Assembly: GCA_018398805.1 (NCBI GenBank)
Contig: JAGFBZ010002341.1
Span: 791,001-855,000 of the forward strand
Length of the DNA: 64,000 bases
Source: Hirundichthys speculiger
Taxonomy: Eukaryota > Chordata > Actinopteri > Beloniformes > Exocoetidae
Direction: 5' to 3'
A program made the translations under genes and the position numbers. Below the pieces are notes generated by a model. It had not been told where the DNA came from. It did no database searches and saw only the letters and a list, made by a program, of their open reading frames with translations. This document shows positions 38,580 to 51,345 of this stretch, one piece after another (within the stretch, counting starts at the first letter, position 1; each line of letters starts with the position of its first letter).

Positions 38580-39066
38580 CTCTACAGTAGATTAAAAATA
38601 TGAGGAAAAACCTGCTGCCAAATAGTCTTTATCATGAGACAAAAACATATCCTTAAGGTGCAAATGTCCCCCCCCCCCGTTTCAATATTTCAATTCCTCG
38701 ACTCCTCCGGCTCTGGGTGACTGCAACTTTCATCTTTCTCCATACTTGTTTTAAACATTTGATGACGCAATTGTTAGCGCGACAGAAGCGACGGCCCGTG
38801 TTGCCATGTTTGATTGATTTCCTCAGATACATATTAGGCTCGTTTGTGGTGTACTTTAAATGGAATTTTTAAATGGAAACCTGGCGTGGTTTTGACCGTG
38901 GGTGAACTTTATAAAAGCATCGTTCACAACTACCCAAATGAACTCGTTCACACCCCACGCTCGTGAAGGGGAAAGAGAGTGCGTTCAGTTCATGTTCGCA
39001 CAAAATATGAACTAGTTTGTGAACTTTCGTTCAATGAACGTGTTCAGGTACAACACTGAGTATAAC

Positions 39067-39830
39067 GCCCATGTTATCTGAGAAAGTGACCACAACTCTT
39101 AAATGCCATTACATGCTTACTTTGGTTCAAACTGAATTGCAAAGACGTAGATTTGTTGGTTTATTGATAGCAGTGGCTCCTAAACTGGTTTATGTGTACA
39201 GACGTGGGGAAAGACACCTGTCAGTCGTAAGGTTTTACTTGTTGGGACAATGATAGAACATAAAAATACATCTTACACAACAACTAGATTTTTTTTCTGA
39301 CTAAAAGGAGGGCAAAGAATGACGGACTTTCTTGGCCACAAAAATGGTATTTGTTATTTCAGCTGGCTTCAGAGAGAGTTTGATTGGGCCAACTTGCTCT
39401 TCTTAATTCATCTAGTTGGCTGAAGCTCTCCATAGCTCAGTCTTCTGACATGGAATTCAATGATCATTAGCTTCTTTCTGAATCTATATGCCTTGTCGGG
39501 CTAATAGAAGATAATGGATCATAAGACAGTGTAGTGATCGTAAAGCATTTATTGCAGATATTGAAGTGCATCTTCAAAAAAAAAAAGATGGACGGATGGC
39601 ATTTATTCAAAAGAACTCTTTATAGTGTTTGGAAAGTTTGTTTCAAAAAGGTTTGGACCTTGAAAACATTTCCCTCGGACTGACACATGTATCAATGATG
39701 AATGTTTGAGTGATGGATGTGAGGAGTTGTGGAATCTTGGGATTGAACGTTACACCCACAGATGCCACCAGATCCCACGATGCTGATATCTGGGGAGGTT
39801 GGAGGCAGAGTGAACACTTGGGAGACTATG
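39067..39830. other. Non-coding stretch
   Basis: No gene recognised. About 39556-39830 reads as an interspersed repeat (TTGGACCTTGAAAACATTTC), but the family is not known to me. Confidence 0.45.
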
Positions 39831-40413
39831 GGCCTAATCTTCCGCCAAACCTCCTAAAGCCGCTATTAAGGGATAGCGGGTAGCGGAAGGGGTGATCCCC
39901 CGCAAAATAACGCAATCTTCCACCTCCCTAAACCCGTGATCTTACTTGCGCTAACCGCTAAATATATGCATGGGAGTGGTTAGGGCGTTCCACCTGTTTA
40001 ACCAATCAGTGCATCAGTAGCCATTGCCTTCAATAGCAGGTTGTGCTACCCGCTTTCCGTTTACCCGCAAACCGCTATGGAGCATCTTTTCATCCAGATC
40101 GGAGCATCTCTAATGTGCAGCTCGTCTGGGACTCTGCTGTAGAGCTTCCTCCTCCTCCAGCCATGTTAGGTAGCGGGTAGTGGGTAGCGGGTGATCAGAC
40201 CACCCGCTACCCACTACCTGCTACCCACGATCGCAAGATACCGAGTTTGCGAAAGTGCAAAAGATACGCCCATTGCCACACCTACAATGTGAATAAGGGA
40301 GTCAGCAAGGTGGATAGCGGCTTTAGGGAAGCGAAAGATTGGAAATGCTCTCAGGTGGAAAGCGGAAGATTGCTAATGCAATAGCGGCTAGCAGGAGGTG
40401 TATGATCGGGGCC
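39831..40413 (+). mobile_element. PIF/Harbinger-like non-autonomous element, second copy
   Basis: Starts GGCCTAATCTTCCGCC and ends GTGTATGATCGGGGCC. The left about 310 bp match the 33791 element (GCCGCTATTAAGGGATAGCG and CTCGTCTGGGACTCTGCTGT). The right half differs and holds an internal palindrome (40169-40225). The flanks give no clean 3-bp duplication. Confidence 0.7.
40169..40225. repeat. 24-bp inverted repeat made of TAGCGGG-type motifs
   Basis: Left arm 40169-40192 (GGTAGCGGGTAGTGGGTAGC...) and right arm 40202-40225 match at 23 of 24 positions around a 9-nt loop. It lies near the middle of the Harbinger-like element. Confidence 0.88.
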
Positions 40414-43007
40414 TTTGGTTTTGTTCCTCGAGCCAATTTTACTTCATTCTTGTGGGGCCCATTACTGAGCTATTGGGGGAGAGGTTGAGAAGGAGGAGGA
40501 GGCTGGTGACTGGTCTGGAAAATAGTTTCGGCAGGTTGAAAGTGTCGAAGTAACATCCATGTGTGAAAGTACGTCAGGTTTCCCAGCAGAATGATACACT
40601 GTACGAACATTTGATTGGAATTCAAATCCCAATACATCTCTATGAACAATACGACTTGAGTTGAAAGATGGAAAAGCAAGAGCTTTAATGAAGAAACATC
40701 TTACTAGCAGAAAAATATTGGGAGTACGACCAAAGTATTCACAAAATGACATTACTGTTTTCATCAATACAGCGAGGTGCCATAAGACCCTATTTAATGT
40801 TCAACCCTGTTTAATGTCACATGTATGGGAAGAAGCGACGAATCCCCACATGCTAGCTCAAAGTACCTGCTGTTGGGGTGCCTCAAGGAAGAAACTGAAA
40901 CCCCAGCTGCTCTGAGGTCTCGAAGAAGATGATGATCGTTGGCTCTCAGGTGGAAAAGTAGGATGTGACTTAAACTATTCAGGCTCACTAACCGCTTTCT
41001 TGAACAAAGGTTAGAAGAATGCTGGTATCATGAGTCAGTGAAATTCACACCAGTGAGGGGATGCACCCTAACCCTCCCCACCGGCAATGAAATTTAATGA
41101 CCAGTAGTCGGACGAGTCAAAAGGAGGAAAGAAAAATACACACCCTGATGCTGCCGATGGCGTGTTGGCACATATCACGCATGTCTACAGATAAATCCTA
41201 TTTCCTGATTGCAGTTTTTCTTTCTCCCCGCCCCCGAGCCAAAATGAGATCTCACTTTCTTTTTACCATTTGGGTAGAGAAGAAAAATAATCTTTCACCG
41301 TTGAGTTGCATTGCGACAGCCCGTTCTACGGCACATTACTTTCCAACGTGGAGGTGAGCAACTGCACACTGCCAGTAATCCTGATTGTGTCTACAGTAAA
41401 ACAAAAAGACGTGAAAGGGGGAACACCTGAGGAACACCCAACTACCAAGTAGGAGACCTGTCCTTAAGTCAAACATCTTTTTCTGCTTTTCTAATCCAAC
41501 TTTCCTCTTCCGTTACTGTCTAAAAGCGCTTGTTTAGGGTTAGGCATTAAAAGTGCTTCGAATAACAACATGGTTAGGGATTTAAATCCACTTAACAGCA
41601 GAAGGATCGTCAACACTTCCCAGTGATTCCTGCAGCTGTTACCAGTTTTATTTATCTAGTCATGAACATTCAGTTATTATTGTTCAAAGACGCTCCAACC
41701 CAAGAATAAAAAAGCAAGGTGAGTTGAACAAGCGACTTATTAATGCTCCTGTTTATTACAATCAGGCGACATTTCCTTTTCACATACAGAGATGGGGAAT
41801 GGAGAGGAAGACAAAAGTAGTCCTGTAAATGTTCAGCCTTTGACGTCTTCCATTAGAACGTTCTTGAATGAATCTTTTGTGATAGAAGAGGAACATCTTT
41901 TCAGGCACTGGAGGCCACTGAGTTGTCCTTTGCAGACAGTTCGGCTGGCAACTTGCAAAGTGATTTAACTCAGTCCACGTGGTCTGCGTTCCCCCGAGTA
42001 GGAGGGAGTAGGTATAGTTGATGGATGGATGGCTGGCATTGACAGTGCAAGGATATTCTTCATTTGTGTCCAACATGTTTTCTGCAAAGTGATGTTTATG
42101 AGTATTATGAGAGTTTAGACCCTGAAACCTATCTTTTTCCTCAAGGGTGGTTAGTCTTTACAATACGAGTCGTAGCGGTCCAAAGAGTCTGAAAGGATGG
42201 AAATAAACTGAGCACGTTTTGCAGAAATGTTTTTTTTTCTCCTGGACAGCCATGTTTAAAAATGATGGAATGAAGTATCAAATGTGGATAGAAACAGACC
42301 CTGTTAATATCTTGTTCATGTTCACACAGTTTTTAATTTATTTTTTTTTTAATAGCACAAGGACCGCGATTATGATCCAGATACCAGATGGGCTCTTACC
42401 ACAAAAATGGAGTTCAGCATCATTCTGCTAAAACAAGCACGGCCTTGCATGTGTTGTTGCAAAACTTGCACACATTGTTCGTCATTAATGGTGTCTTCAA
42501 AGATTAAACCAATCACATAACCAGACGCAGACATCATAGACCGGTTCAGTCCAGTTGAATCTTTACGTGCAGACTTCCAGCTGCATTATCTGGCAGTCTC
42601 AATCCAGCTGAGGCATCTGCATGTGTTTTAAAACTATGATTTCAGTCAGACTAATTAAATAATTAGATCTGAGTCAGGCAAACACACTGCGTGCTTTGGT
42701 GTCTTGTGTTGTGATCACTGAAACTGACCAGGCTGGCAGAGGAAGCACTACTAAAGCCAATATTTTAATTTGAGTTTTCCCAACGCGACACTCATGTTTT
42801 TCAGTTGGTGCGTAAAAGCTGAGGACTGTGTGAGATCAGAGGCCTCCTTTTTTTGCATTTTTAAATCAGTTTCCAAGACACACAGAGCCCCGCACGATAC
42901 TGAGCTGTAGATGCCGTTTGAACCGAACCGCGATTAAAATACAAATTTTTTTGTTTCTTATTTAGCATCTGTAATTTCATTTTGCTATTTTATTTAATTC
43001 TATAGCA
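40414..43007. other. Non-coding stretch
   Basis: About 2.6 kb with no gene or delimited element recognised. Confidence 0.5.
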
Positions 43008-43015
43008 TAAACAAC

Positions 43016-43403
43016 TAGGGTTGAGTATTGGCAAGGAACTCGCAATACAATATGTATCATGATATTTGGGTCATGATATGATAATATCACAATATCGTGG
43101 TATCACGATATATTGCGCTATTCTACCCAGTTAATATCAAAATTAAAAGTAGAGATGAAAAATCAAGTTGCTGTATATGTTCATCAGATGATATTGATCA
43201 TTCAGAGGACAAATTGAGTCAAAACTATTTTCTTCAAAACAACCTATTTATTGTTTATTATTAGTGTTTTTGCACATTTAAGTAACCATTACAACATACT
43301 GACAGCATTGTAAAAAATATTGATATTAGGAGCTGAAAAATCGATATATTGGGCGGCCGAAAATCGCAATATATTGCCAAATCGATTTTTTTTCAAGCCC
43401 CTA
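43016..43403 (-). mobile_element. hAT-type MITE, family B, inverted copy
   Basis: Starts TAGGGTTGAGTATTGG and ends TTTCAAGCCCCTA. Flanks TAAACAAC (43008-43015) and TAAACGAG (43404-43411) match at 6 of 8. The interior is close to the reverse complement of 13188-13558. Confidence 0.9.
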
Positions 43404-43411
43404 TAAACGAG

Positions 43412-44524
43412 TCAGCTTCTTGGCAAAGAGACACAACTTGTGTGTTTCTTTTTGTTTTTCTTTTTTTTCCCAGGTTGGGAAAATGTTCCCACGATTTCTG
43501 CCTGCGCTCTGGATCTTCTCTGTCTCTCCAGTTCCTGATCAATGGGGAACCTGTGAAATAATTATGATCCCATACTTTTACTTCAAAGTTTGATGCAGCA
43601 CCTCTGATATAATCCTTTTGATAGCAGCGTGTGAGCTTCCATCCTGATGTCAGAAGGAAACAGCCACTGTGAGAATATGGATACATGGAGTTCAGCTCAG
43701 AACAGTGAAATATCAACTCACATTCAGTCAGTCTGAAGGATGAGGCTGGTGAAGTCTGTCGCACCACAACCAACATTAGCCGCACATATTTCTTGCTGTA
43801 ATTCGCTCTTCTATTTCAAACTATTGCCAGGTGTGTGCTAAACGAGATTTAAAAAGCACCATGCAGGTAAATGAGAGGCAGTCGCTTGCTTTGGTTTTAT
43901 TATTGACTGTTTTTGAGATTATAGACTGCAGCGCTCCAGTCGGGCCGCGAGGCTGTCATTTGTTGATGTTAGACTCCTTTTCTAAGCTAATGCACAATAA
44001 GCTGTTGTTAGTGAACACTGTGGGGGCCGGAGATGGGAATAGAGGCATTAAAGCAAAGCCCTTCACAAAGAGATCAGACCGCGGGCGGCTGAGAAAGTAA
44101 CGAGGGGAAGAAGAGCAGTAAAAATATACAGAAACATATTGCAACTTTATATGTATCACAGGCATTACAGGCACTGTTTTTTAATTGATAGTTTTCCTCA
44201 GTGACAATGAAAGCCACATTTAATTTCTATATATATAAAAAAAAAAAAAACTGAGACATCCTGCTGTTGAGTTTACTGGTTGTATTTGTTTCCATTTACA
44301 TGAAAAGTAGACTGCAGCTGTCGTTTAAAAATATGGTTATAGCTGGATTTTCTTCTGCTCCGTGCGAGTCCTCAGGGATGGTTTGAACTCGGTGTCGTTT
44401 TCAGGAGCTGATTAGTTTCACTGGATCCAAACTGATTGTTACAACTCTCAACATGAGGCGTTAAAAAAATCACTTCAGTTTTCTTTTTTTTCGGTTTCTT
44501 TTTAAAACTAATTTTAATATACCC

Positions 44525-44555
<31 letters not shown>

Positions 44556-44953
44556 ATGCAGTTTGCTTTTAATCTTCCCCAGGCATATTAATGGCTAACA
44601 GCAGAAGGCTGAAAACATATATGGTAATAAAAAAGTAGCTTTGTCCACTGTTGTATTCAGTTACACCATTCAGCAGAGTTTTATTATCCCCCAGGGGCTG
44701 CAATTAGAGCTGCGCTGCTGAATCTTGTAAAGTACAATGAAACACTGCCAATGTATAACCTACAAATCACCATAATGTTACATTAATTAGACTCACAGTG
44801 ATTACAGGGAATGTCAGGATGAATCTGCCAGAAAGTGAAATTAGACTCCCAAAGCTGAGACTTTTTAAAATTAAACTCGATGTTGTTCAGCCGTGCCAAA
44901 TAATGCAAGACGCTTCTTGTTGAACTGCATGCATCAGCGTTGTCCTTGTGCTC
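43412..44953. other. Non-coding stretch
   Basis: No gene or delimited element recognised. Poly-A at 44239-44251 and poly-T at 44525-44549. Confidence 0.5.
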
Positions 44954-46174
44954 CTCGGGTATCAGCGTATCATTCGTTCATTTTATTTCCGATTTAGAAT
45001 CCAAAATCGGAAAACGGATAACGACCTGTTAACGTTACTCGTTTACAAATCAATAATCGAAAAACAAATAATGGGCTATTTTCCGCTGTTTTGATTTTGT
45101 TCTGAAGGTAAAAATAGAATATGAGAGAATGGGATTATCATGGGATTTTTGTTAGGACTGAATTTGATTTTAATATTTAATTGGTCCGGTTTACGTGACC
45201 CGGAAGTCGCTTTGAGCGCGGCAGTTCAGGTAGCAATTCAGTCTGTAAAAAAAAAAAAAAAAAAAAAAAATCTGGGCTGCAACAAAACTTTCAAGCCCCT
45301 TTGCTCGCGTCGGTTGCGTTCCTCCTTTTATCATCAGATCAGCTCCATGTGTTCACTGTGATGCTCCATTCTTGTTACTTCGGTGCAGCTCCATCTAGTG
45401 CCACAGATGTGTAACGACAATAGAAAAGTTTAGACCTCGATTATAAGACGACCCCATTTTTGAGAATATGATTTGCGTTTTTGTGCACACCAGCATCTTC
45501 TGTACCATGTGAAAGGCCAGAGAGGTTGTGTCAAAATAAAGGATTCGCTCTGACCCTGTTGAGAGACTGTTACTTCTTAATAAAAATGACTCAAGTTTCC
45601 TCTGTCCTGCACGTCATTGTTCAAGTTACTCAAGCATATTCAGTTTCCTCTTCCCAGTTCGACCAGCTCTTTCACTGTCCTCTACTTGCTCAGGTTCATA
45701 CCATTCTCCTAAAGTGACAAAAAAGCATTATTACACAACCTGCCATATCATATACTTCCATACTGGGAAACTTTACACAAACAGAATACATTCATGGCAT
45801 ATTTTATTATAGAATATGAGAGAAAATGTACGTAGAGAATTTATTTGGTCATACATTCTTTGTAAGTCATAGTCATTGACGTTCTTTGTAATTCATAATC
45901 ATTCCCAGGGGCCATGACAGACAAATATTCAATGAGCTACAACCAGCTGTGGTTGAGATCCAGCTGCCTGTGATTATAAACCTGTCCAGTAGGTGGTGTC
46001 GTGTGCAGATGAAGCTCCGAGTAATGAATTCTTTCTGGAACCGATTGGCTCAAGTGGTTCGATGCCTCATGAGGCTTCATTTCACCATCACTACAGGACT
46101 CCCATCTGCTGCAACGTGCAGGAAGTTTTGGCATGTCAAACCGCTGTTGAATAAGTCATTGATCAGACCAGTAT

Positions 46175-46193
46175 TTAACCCTAACCCTAACCC
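46175..46193 (+). repeat. Short telomere-like TTAACCC/CTAACCC run
   Basis: Just under three CCCTAA-type units at the inner edge of the right arm of the long-inverted-repeat element. Too short to be a telomere relic of note. Confidence 0.7.
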
Positions 46194-46287
46194 AAAGCGA
46201 CTTCCGGGTCAAGCAAACAGGACCAATTAAATATTAAAATCAAATTCAGTCCTAACAAAAATCCCATGATAATCCCATTCTCTCATA

Positions 46288-46653
46288 CAGTCATGGAAAA
46301 AATTATTAGACCACCCTTGTTTTCTTAAGTTTCTTGTTCATTTTAATGCCTGGTACAACTAAAGGTACATTTGTTTGGACAAACATAACGATAACCACAA
46401 AGATTGCTCATAAGAGTTTTATTTAAGAGCTGATATCTTACCATTTTCCATGGTTTTCTTGATTATAACCTAAATCACTTAAGTTTTTACATCAATAGCT
46501 ATGGCGTTGTACTGCCAAAAACACTGCTTTTATGCATTCAGTGTTTTCTTTTCTGTCTGTTTTAGTCACATGATGACGTTTAGTGGTACCAGGTATTAAA
46601 ATGAACAAGAAAGTGAAGAAAAAATGGTGGTCTAATAATTTTTTCCATGACTG
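46288..46653. mobile_element. Tc1/mariner-type MITE in a TA site
   Basis: Terminal inverted repeats of about 70 bp begin CAGTCATGGAAAAAATTATT, and TA flanks both ends (46286-46287 and 46654-46655). The opposite arm of the host element keeps the uninterrupted site (about 45112-45122), which confirms the boundaries and the TA duplication. Confidence 0.93.
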
Positions 46654-46823
46654 TATTCTATTTTTACCTTCAGAACAAAATCAAAACAGCAAAAAATAGC
46701 CCATTATTTGTGTCTCGATTTTTGATTTGTAAACAAGTAATGAAATAACAGGTCATTATCTGTTTTCCGATTTAGGATTCTAAATCAGATATAAAATGAT
46801 CGAATGATACGTTGATACTTGGG

Positions 46824-49136
46824 GGAAAGCCATTGACAGATTGGTCAAAAATGATGCAATAGAATGGAGGTAAATGGTTGTGACTTCCCATATATTCGTT
46901 CACTCAGCTCATATCTTTCTCTTTTTTCTTCCATTCATGGACGTGCTGCTGATTTCACAAGTGTGGCTTTTTTTTTCTTCTATTTTTTTTACATTTCAGA
47001 AGATGTCATCATATTAAATTAAAATGTCTATGAAGCATCATAAAAGAAAAGATGAAGCTTCATTGATCGCCACGCGAAAGTGAGTTGTTGCATCTGCAGA
47101 AGTAATGGGATTCAGCTGGAGTGTAAAAACATGTTAAGGGATAGAAAATGGAATTTAAAACAGGGAAAACCAAACTGCGTGCCATATTGTTATGATTATT
47201 TTGACATATAGTTGTGATGTATAGGCAGGAATGCTCAGGGAAATAAGCGAATAAAATAACTTGTTTTCACACCTAACTGAGCTTAATCAAAACTTGAAAT
47301 AAATTCTTTTGCATATCTTTTTGTAGAGAAAGTACCCCCTCCCCCCCACCTCTCCCAAGACTAGCGTATAATGTTTTGAGGCTCAGTTTACCGCACACGG
47401 AGTATCCCCTCTGGAGTGTCTGAACGTGCATAGATTACGTCAGCCTCGGATTGTATTCAGGCAAAGATCAGGCTGCCACAAGCCATTTGCATCCTTTCAT
47501 CAGCTCACCACTACTGCGTGCAGTGGCTGCGCCTCCATTTGGCTTTAGAAAAGCATGAGGCCGGGTGAGTGTTGGAGGCTGCAGTAGCCTGAGGCTACAC
47601 TATATGCACTGAAGATCTGCATCTTCACGGTCTCTGGTGTATGATCGTAGCTGGAGAGCACCACTCATAGCCTTGGTATGCTTTTCAACTCTATACGGCG
47701 AGGTTATGCCTCCTGATGTTTAAGGTTGTTGTTCAAGTTCATGCCAGTGGAATTTGAATTTGAAAGATTCTTTGTAAAGCTTTTTAGCTTTCTAATGTAT
47801 TCAGAAAGGGATGCAAAGAAACAAACACTAGTTATAGATAAACAATTCACAGGCCACATTGACTGCAGCTTGTGCATGTCTGCAACAGTTAACGCAATAT
47901 TTTTCAATTCAAATAAATTTTGGTTGAAAATTGAATCAATGAGCAGACATGTATGCAAACTTAAACAAAAAATGTTTATTTTTCATCTGTCTTCCACATT
48001 CATAGATTTAGCGCAAACTCAAAGTGTAATTATAACTATTATATTCAACATTTTAAAACTTCCAGTGTCTTTAAAACATTTTTTCAAGTAAATTCCATTA
48101 ACCCCAACCATTAAAACTGACAAACAAAACATCTCTGGCAAAATAAACGAACCAACATTATTAATAAAGTGTTGTTTGAAGATGGTAAACTGTAAACCAA
48201 AAAATAAAAAATAAAATGTCACAACATTTTTTTCTGGAGGCCCCTGTTCGGATTTTCTGCAGTGTCCTTGATAGCATCACAACTCAGCTAGCAGGCTAAC
48301 ACATATTTATAAACTTTGACAATTTAATTTAGAATAGAATAAACACTCTCAGAACGGATCATGGATTCTTCTGGAAAAAGTGTCTGCCTGCTATTCTGTA
48401 TGATGTATTTCAGTGGGTTTTATGTTTTTGTAAATCAGCAGTGTTTATAAGTAGCTTTGTAGAGGCAAAGAAAAAATAATCAGATGGCGTGGGAGGAATT
48501 GTTTTAAATAGATCAATTTACCATAAACTCAAAGCTGACAGAACTATATTCTCACATTAAAACATATTAAAACTACATTCTTTTACAAAACGACAAAGTT
48601 ATAATAATATATATACTTGTTGATGCTAAATGCATTTACCAAGTGATGCTACAGCATACCTGTGACTGTACAGTGGCAGAGGGGCGCCAGTGCGGAGAGG
48701 AGGGCTGGGAATGGAGTCATGTGTGCGTGAGAGGGAGCACGCAGCGTTAATCCGTTTTGTCCAAAATTATTAAAATATCTGTTATTAAGATCTGAACTCT
48801 GTTGTTTCGTATTGTATTCGATTTATGTTGTTTTAATGTTTGTGTTAACATACAGCTCCTACAATTTGTTGATGAAAGTACTGATGTATTTATTTGTGTG
48901 GCTGAGAGAGGGAGAAAGTGCGCAGCGTTCGGCTACATAGAGAAAAGCTTAAAAAAATATACATTTTAAACACTTATTTTGACAAGTGTCCATTATTATT
49001 TCAGAAAAATTTAGGAATTAGCCACATCACAATTCCTAAGTTCACAGTTCACAAGGTCAAAATGACCCCCATTGACGGTCCTAGGAAGTTTGGAATGTTG
49101 GCGGTTTTAGTGTTAATGGCTCTTCCTGCAAAGTCC
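46824..49136. other. Non-coding stretch
   Basis: No gene recognised. The 121-codon frame at 47726-48091 is AT-rich and shows no domain. About 48690-48960 contains two similar GAGAGGGAG...CGCAGCGTT blocks, perhaps the interior of an old element. Confidence 0.45.
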
Positions 49137-49275
49137 AGGAAGAGCACCCGTTCAGGACACGGGAGTTTTGAAAGGAGCTTAGAATATCGATACCCGCGGC
49201 TGAAAAATCGATACTCTCTGGGGAAATAAAATATCAATATATATTGCAGAATCGATAAAATCACTCAGTTCTATT
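49137..49275 (+). mobile_element. hAT family C, truncated right end
   Basis: AGGAAGAGCACCCGTTCAGG, then CATTCTAAGC-side motifs and GATACCCGCGGCTGAAAAATC match the right end of 37112-38195. It ends CACTCAGTTCTA. The left end is missing, so no duplication can be checked. Confidence 0.8.
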
Positions 49276-51011
49276 TAGGAGCTAAACCTTGACCTTTTAA
49301 GGTATCGCCCAGTCAAGCAACACCCAGAAAACATCATTAAAATATTTTGTTTTTGCACAATGGAATGTGGGAGTTTTTAGATGATAAAGAAGTAATCGAG
49401 AATACAAAATCTGAAATCCTTGTATTTAATTCTGTAAAATGAGAAACAAAACTACCTAAAACTATTTACTTTAATGTTTCATCACCACACATTTGCTCTC
49501 GACAGAGACAACACACAACTAAAACTGAGGATAAAAAAATAAGCTGGAAAATGAACAAAAAAAAGGAAAGAGACTAAAAGAAACACCGTGGGTGATGGTG
49601 TTTTGAACCTCAAGAGTTGCAACAAAAATGTATCATATTTCTCCCTGTAGTACGTCTTTTTAAAGCTCAGCCTTTTGTTTAATTGGTTAGTAAATATTTG
49701 ATGTTGAACAGCTGCAGTCTGCACAGCAGGTAGGCTGACTTAAGTGATAGACTCTTAGCAGGTCTTTAACCAGACAGCCACATTATGTCTTTGCTATTCA
49801 TCGTTGCTTCATTCAAACAGCCTCAAGAAGAAAAGAACCAATGATTAAATTTTTCACGTTCCACTAATGGTATCACATCGGTTCATATTCACCCCCTTTA
49901 ATCTGCAAATTATTTCTAATTAAAGCAACGCTGTGAATTTAATTTGGGAGCGCTCCGGTCTTATCAGCCTCGGTTGCTTTGTGGACTCACAGGATTACAT
50001 CCTGGTGTCCGATACTTCCTGTCCAGGGAGATTGACTGATGAGAGGGAGCGTCTTTCCGGCCCCACGCAGGGATCGCACCAGTCGCAGGAAGTTGGTATC
50101 ACTAGTAGTCTCGGATCATTAGCCCTTTACTTTCCACTCTATTGAGCTTCATCGGAACAAGAGTCCACAGAACATTGCTTAAGGAATTAACGATGGGTCC
50201 GAGATGATTAAGCTGAACGCTCATCGGGGCTTCTTTCCCGCCCTTAACTGGGCTAATTTCTCCACGTTTGGCACAGCTTGGCCAGGAAGGGTCCAGTGAA
50301 GGTAAACGCGACGACCGCACCAGATCACAAGTCCCTGCAAAGACACAGTTAATTGCATATTCTGAACTGGTTGGAGCCTTGGTTTTTAATTTCCCCTTAT
50401 AAATTTGAAGACAACCTTTCATTCAGGGAGAAAAAAATGATGGTGCAGAGTTTGTTATCAGGAAACATTCAGATGAGAAGAAAAGTGAATTGTTTTGACA
50501 GCTGCCTTGTGCTGTTTGAGAATCATTATCCAAGAAATGATTTTCCTGGCTTAAGATACATTTTTATTCAACTGGTAGATTTCATCTATTCTTACTGTTT
50601 TGTTTTCTGTGTGTATCTGTGTTTTGTTTTGTTTTTATTCCTCCAGTGTATTTGTCTTTGGAAATATTTGGCTTTAATACAGAATGTGCTCACCCACAAC
50701 TAGAATAAACTAATAATATGTCTGAAGAACAAACTTCAGGTTGGCCTTTATTTCAGTACGCCACATTCCCATTGTACATTTTATAATTTAGCTGTCATGG
50801 AAGCAGGAGGCATTTGACCTTTGTTTCATTATAGATGGTATGAACCCAAGAGATTTCATGTCTTGTCAGTTTTATTTCATTTTAATTTACGTTAGTTTCT
50901 GTAGGAACACGGGCAATTTCGGGCCAAGAAAGAGTTGTAAAAAATAAAAAAAAATCATGAAGGTATCTTTTGGGGAAAAGGTTAAGAGTGTCCAGTTATC
51001 TGGCAACAAGT
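49276..51011. other. Non-coding stretch
   Basis: No gene or delimited element recognised. Confidence 0.5.
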
Positions 51012-51345
51012 CAATTCAATTCAATTTTATCTGTATAGCGTCTGTTACAATGTCAATTGTTTCTAGGTTCTTTACAGAGACCCAGAGCATGACCCCCGAG
51101 CAAATATTATTAACTAAAATTATAATATTAAATCCTAAACAAGGATAATGGCAGGTAAAAAACTCCCACAGAGGGAGAAAAAAACCTTTACGCCAAACAG
51201 TGGCAAAGAAAAACTCCACTTTAAGAGGAAGAAACCTTGAGCAGGACCTGGATCATATACCTTCCTGATGAAGACCATCCAGGTAAAGAAAGAAAAAGAG
51301 AAGGGAGACAGGACAGAGAGAGGATGGAGGACAGAGAGAGGAGAG
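51012..51345 (+). repeat. Common fish interspersed repeat ('TGTATAGCG' type)
   Basis: Opens with AATTCAATTTTATCTGTATAGCG and carries GAGCATGACCCCCGAGCAAA, CAGTGGCAAAGAAAAACTCC and GAAGAAACCTTGAGCAGGAC. These phrases recur in many teleost genomes. The class is not assigned here. Confidence 0.65.

Larger units (their letters stand above)
36966..39058. mobile_element. hAT-type element, family F, host of two nested hATs
   Basis: Left end CAGTGTTGGGGAAGTTCAC and right end TGTTCAGGTACAACACTG are inverted. Flanks GATATAAC (36958-36965) and AGTATAAC (39059-39066) match at 6 of 8. The subterminal zones repeat GTTCAC/GTGAAC and GAACTA motifs. Removing the nested family-C (37112-38195) and family-A (38333-38579) insertions leaves roughly 750 bp. 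The minus strand near 38685-38740 starts MEKDESCSHPEPEES, possibly the beginning of its own transposase. Confidence 0.85.
44954..46823. mobile_element. Long-terminal-inverted-repeat DNA element
   Basis: Arms of about 255 bp: left 44959-45214 starts GTATCAGCGTATCATTCG; right 46193-46818 ends in its reverse complement. The right arm is interrupted by a 366-bp Tc1/mariner-type MITE. The arms share AATCGGAAAAC, AATAATGGGCTATTTT and GACCCGGAAGTCGCTTT-like blocks. No reliable target-site duplication was found. The 978-bp spacer has no recognised coding sequence and includes a poly-A run (45248-45270). Superfamily not assigned. Confidence 0.85.

Noticed and set aside
46175..46193. Telomere-like CCCTAA run as an interstitial telomere
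   Set aside because: Fewer than three units, inside the edge of a repeat element. A two-unit run at 17752-17765 is equally weak.
47726..48091. 121-codon + strand frame
   Set aside because: AT-rich, Phe/Lys-rich composition with no family resemblance; it looks like a chance frame.
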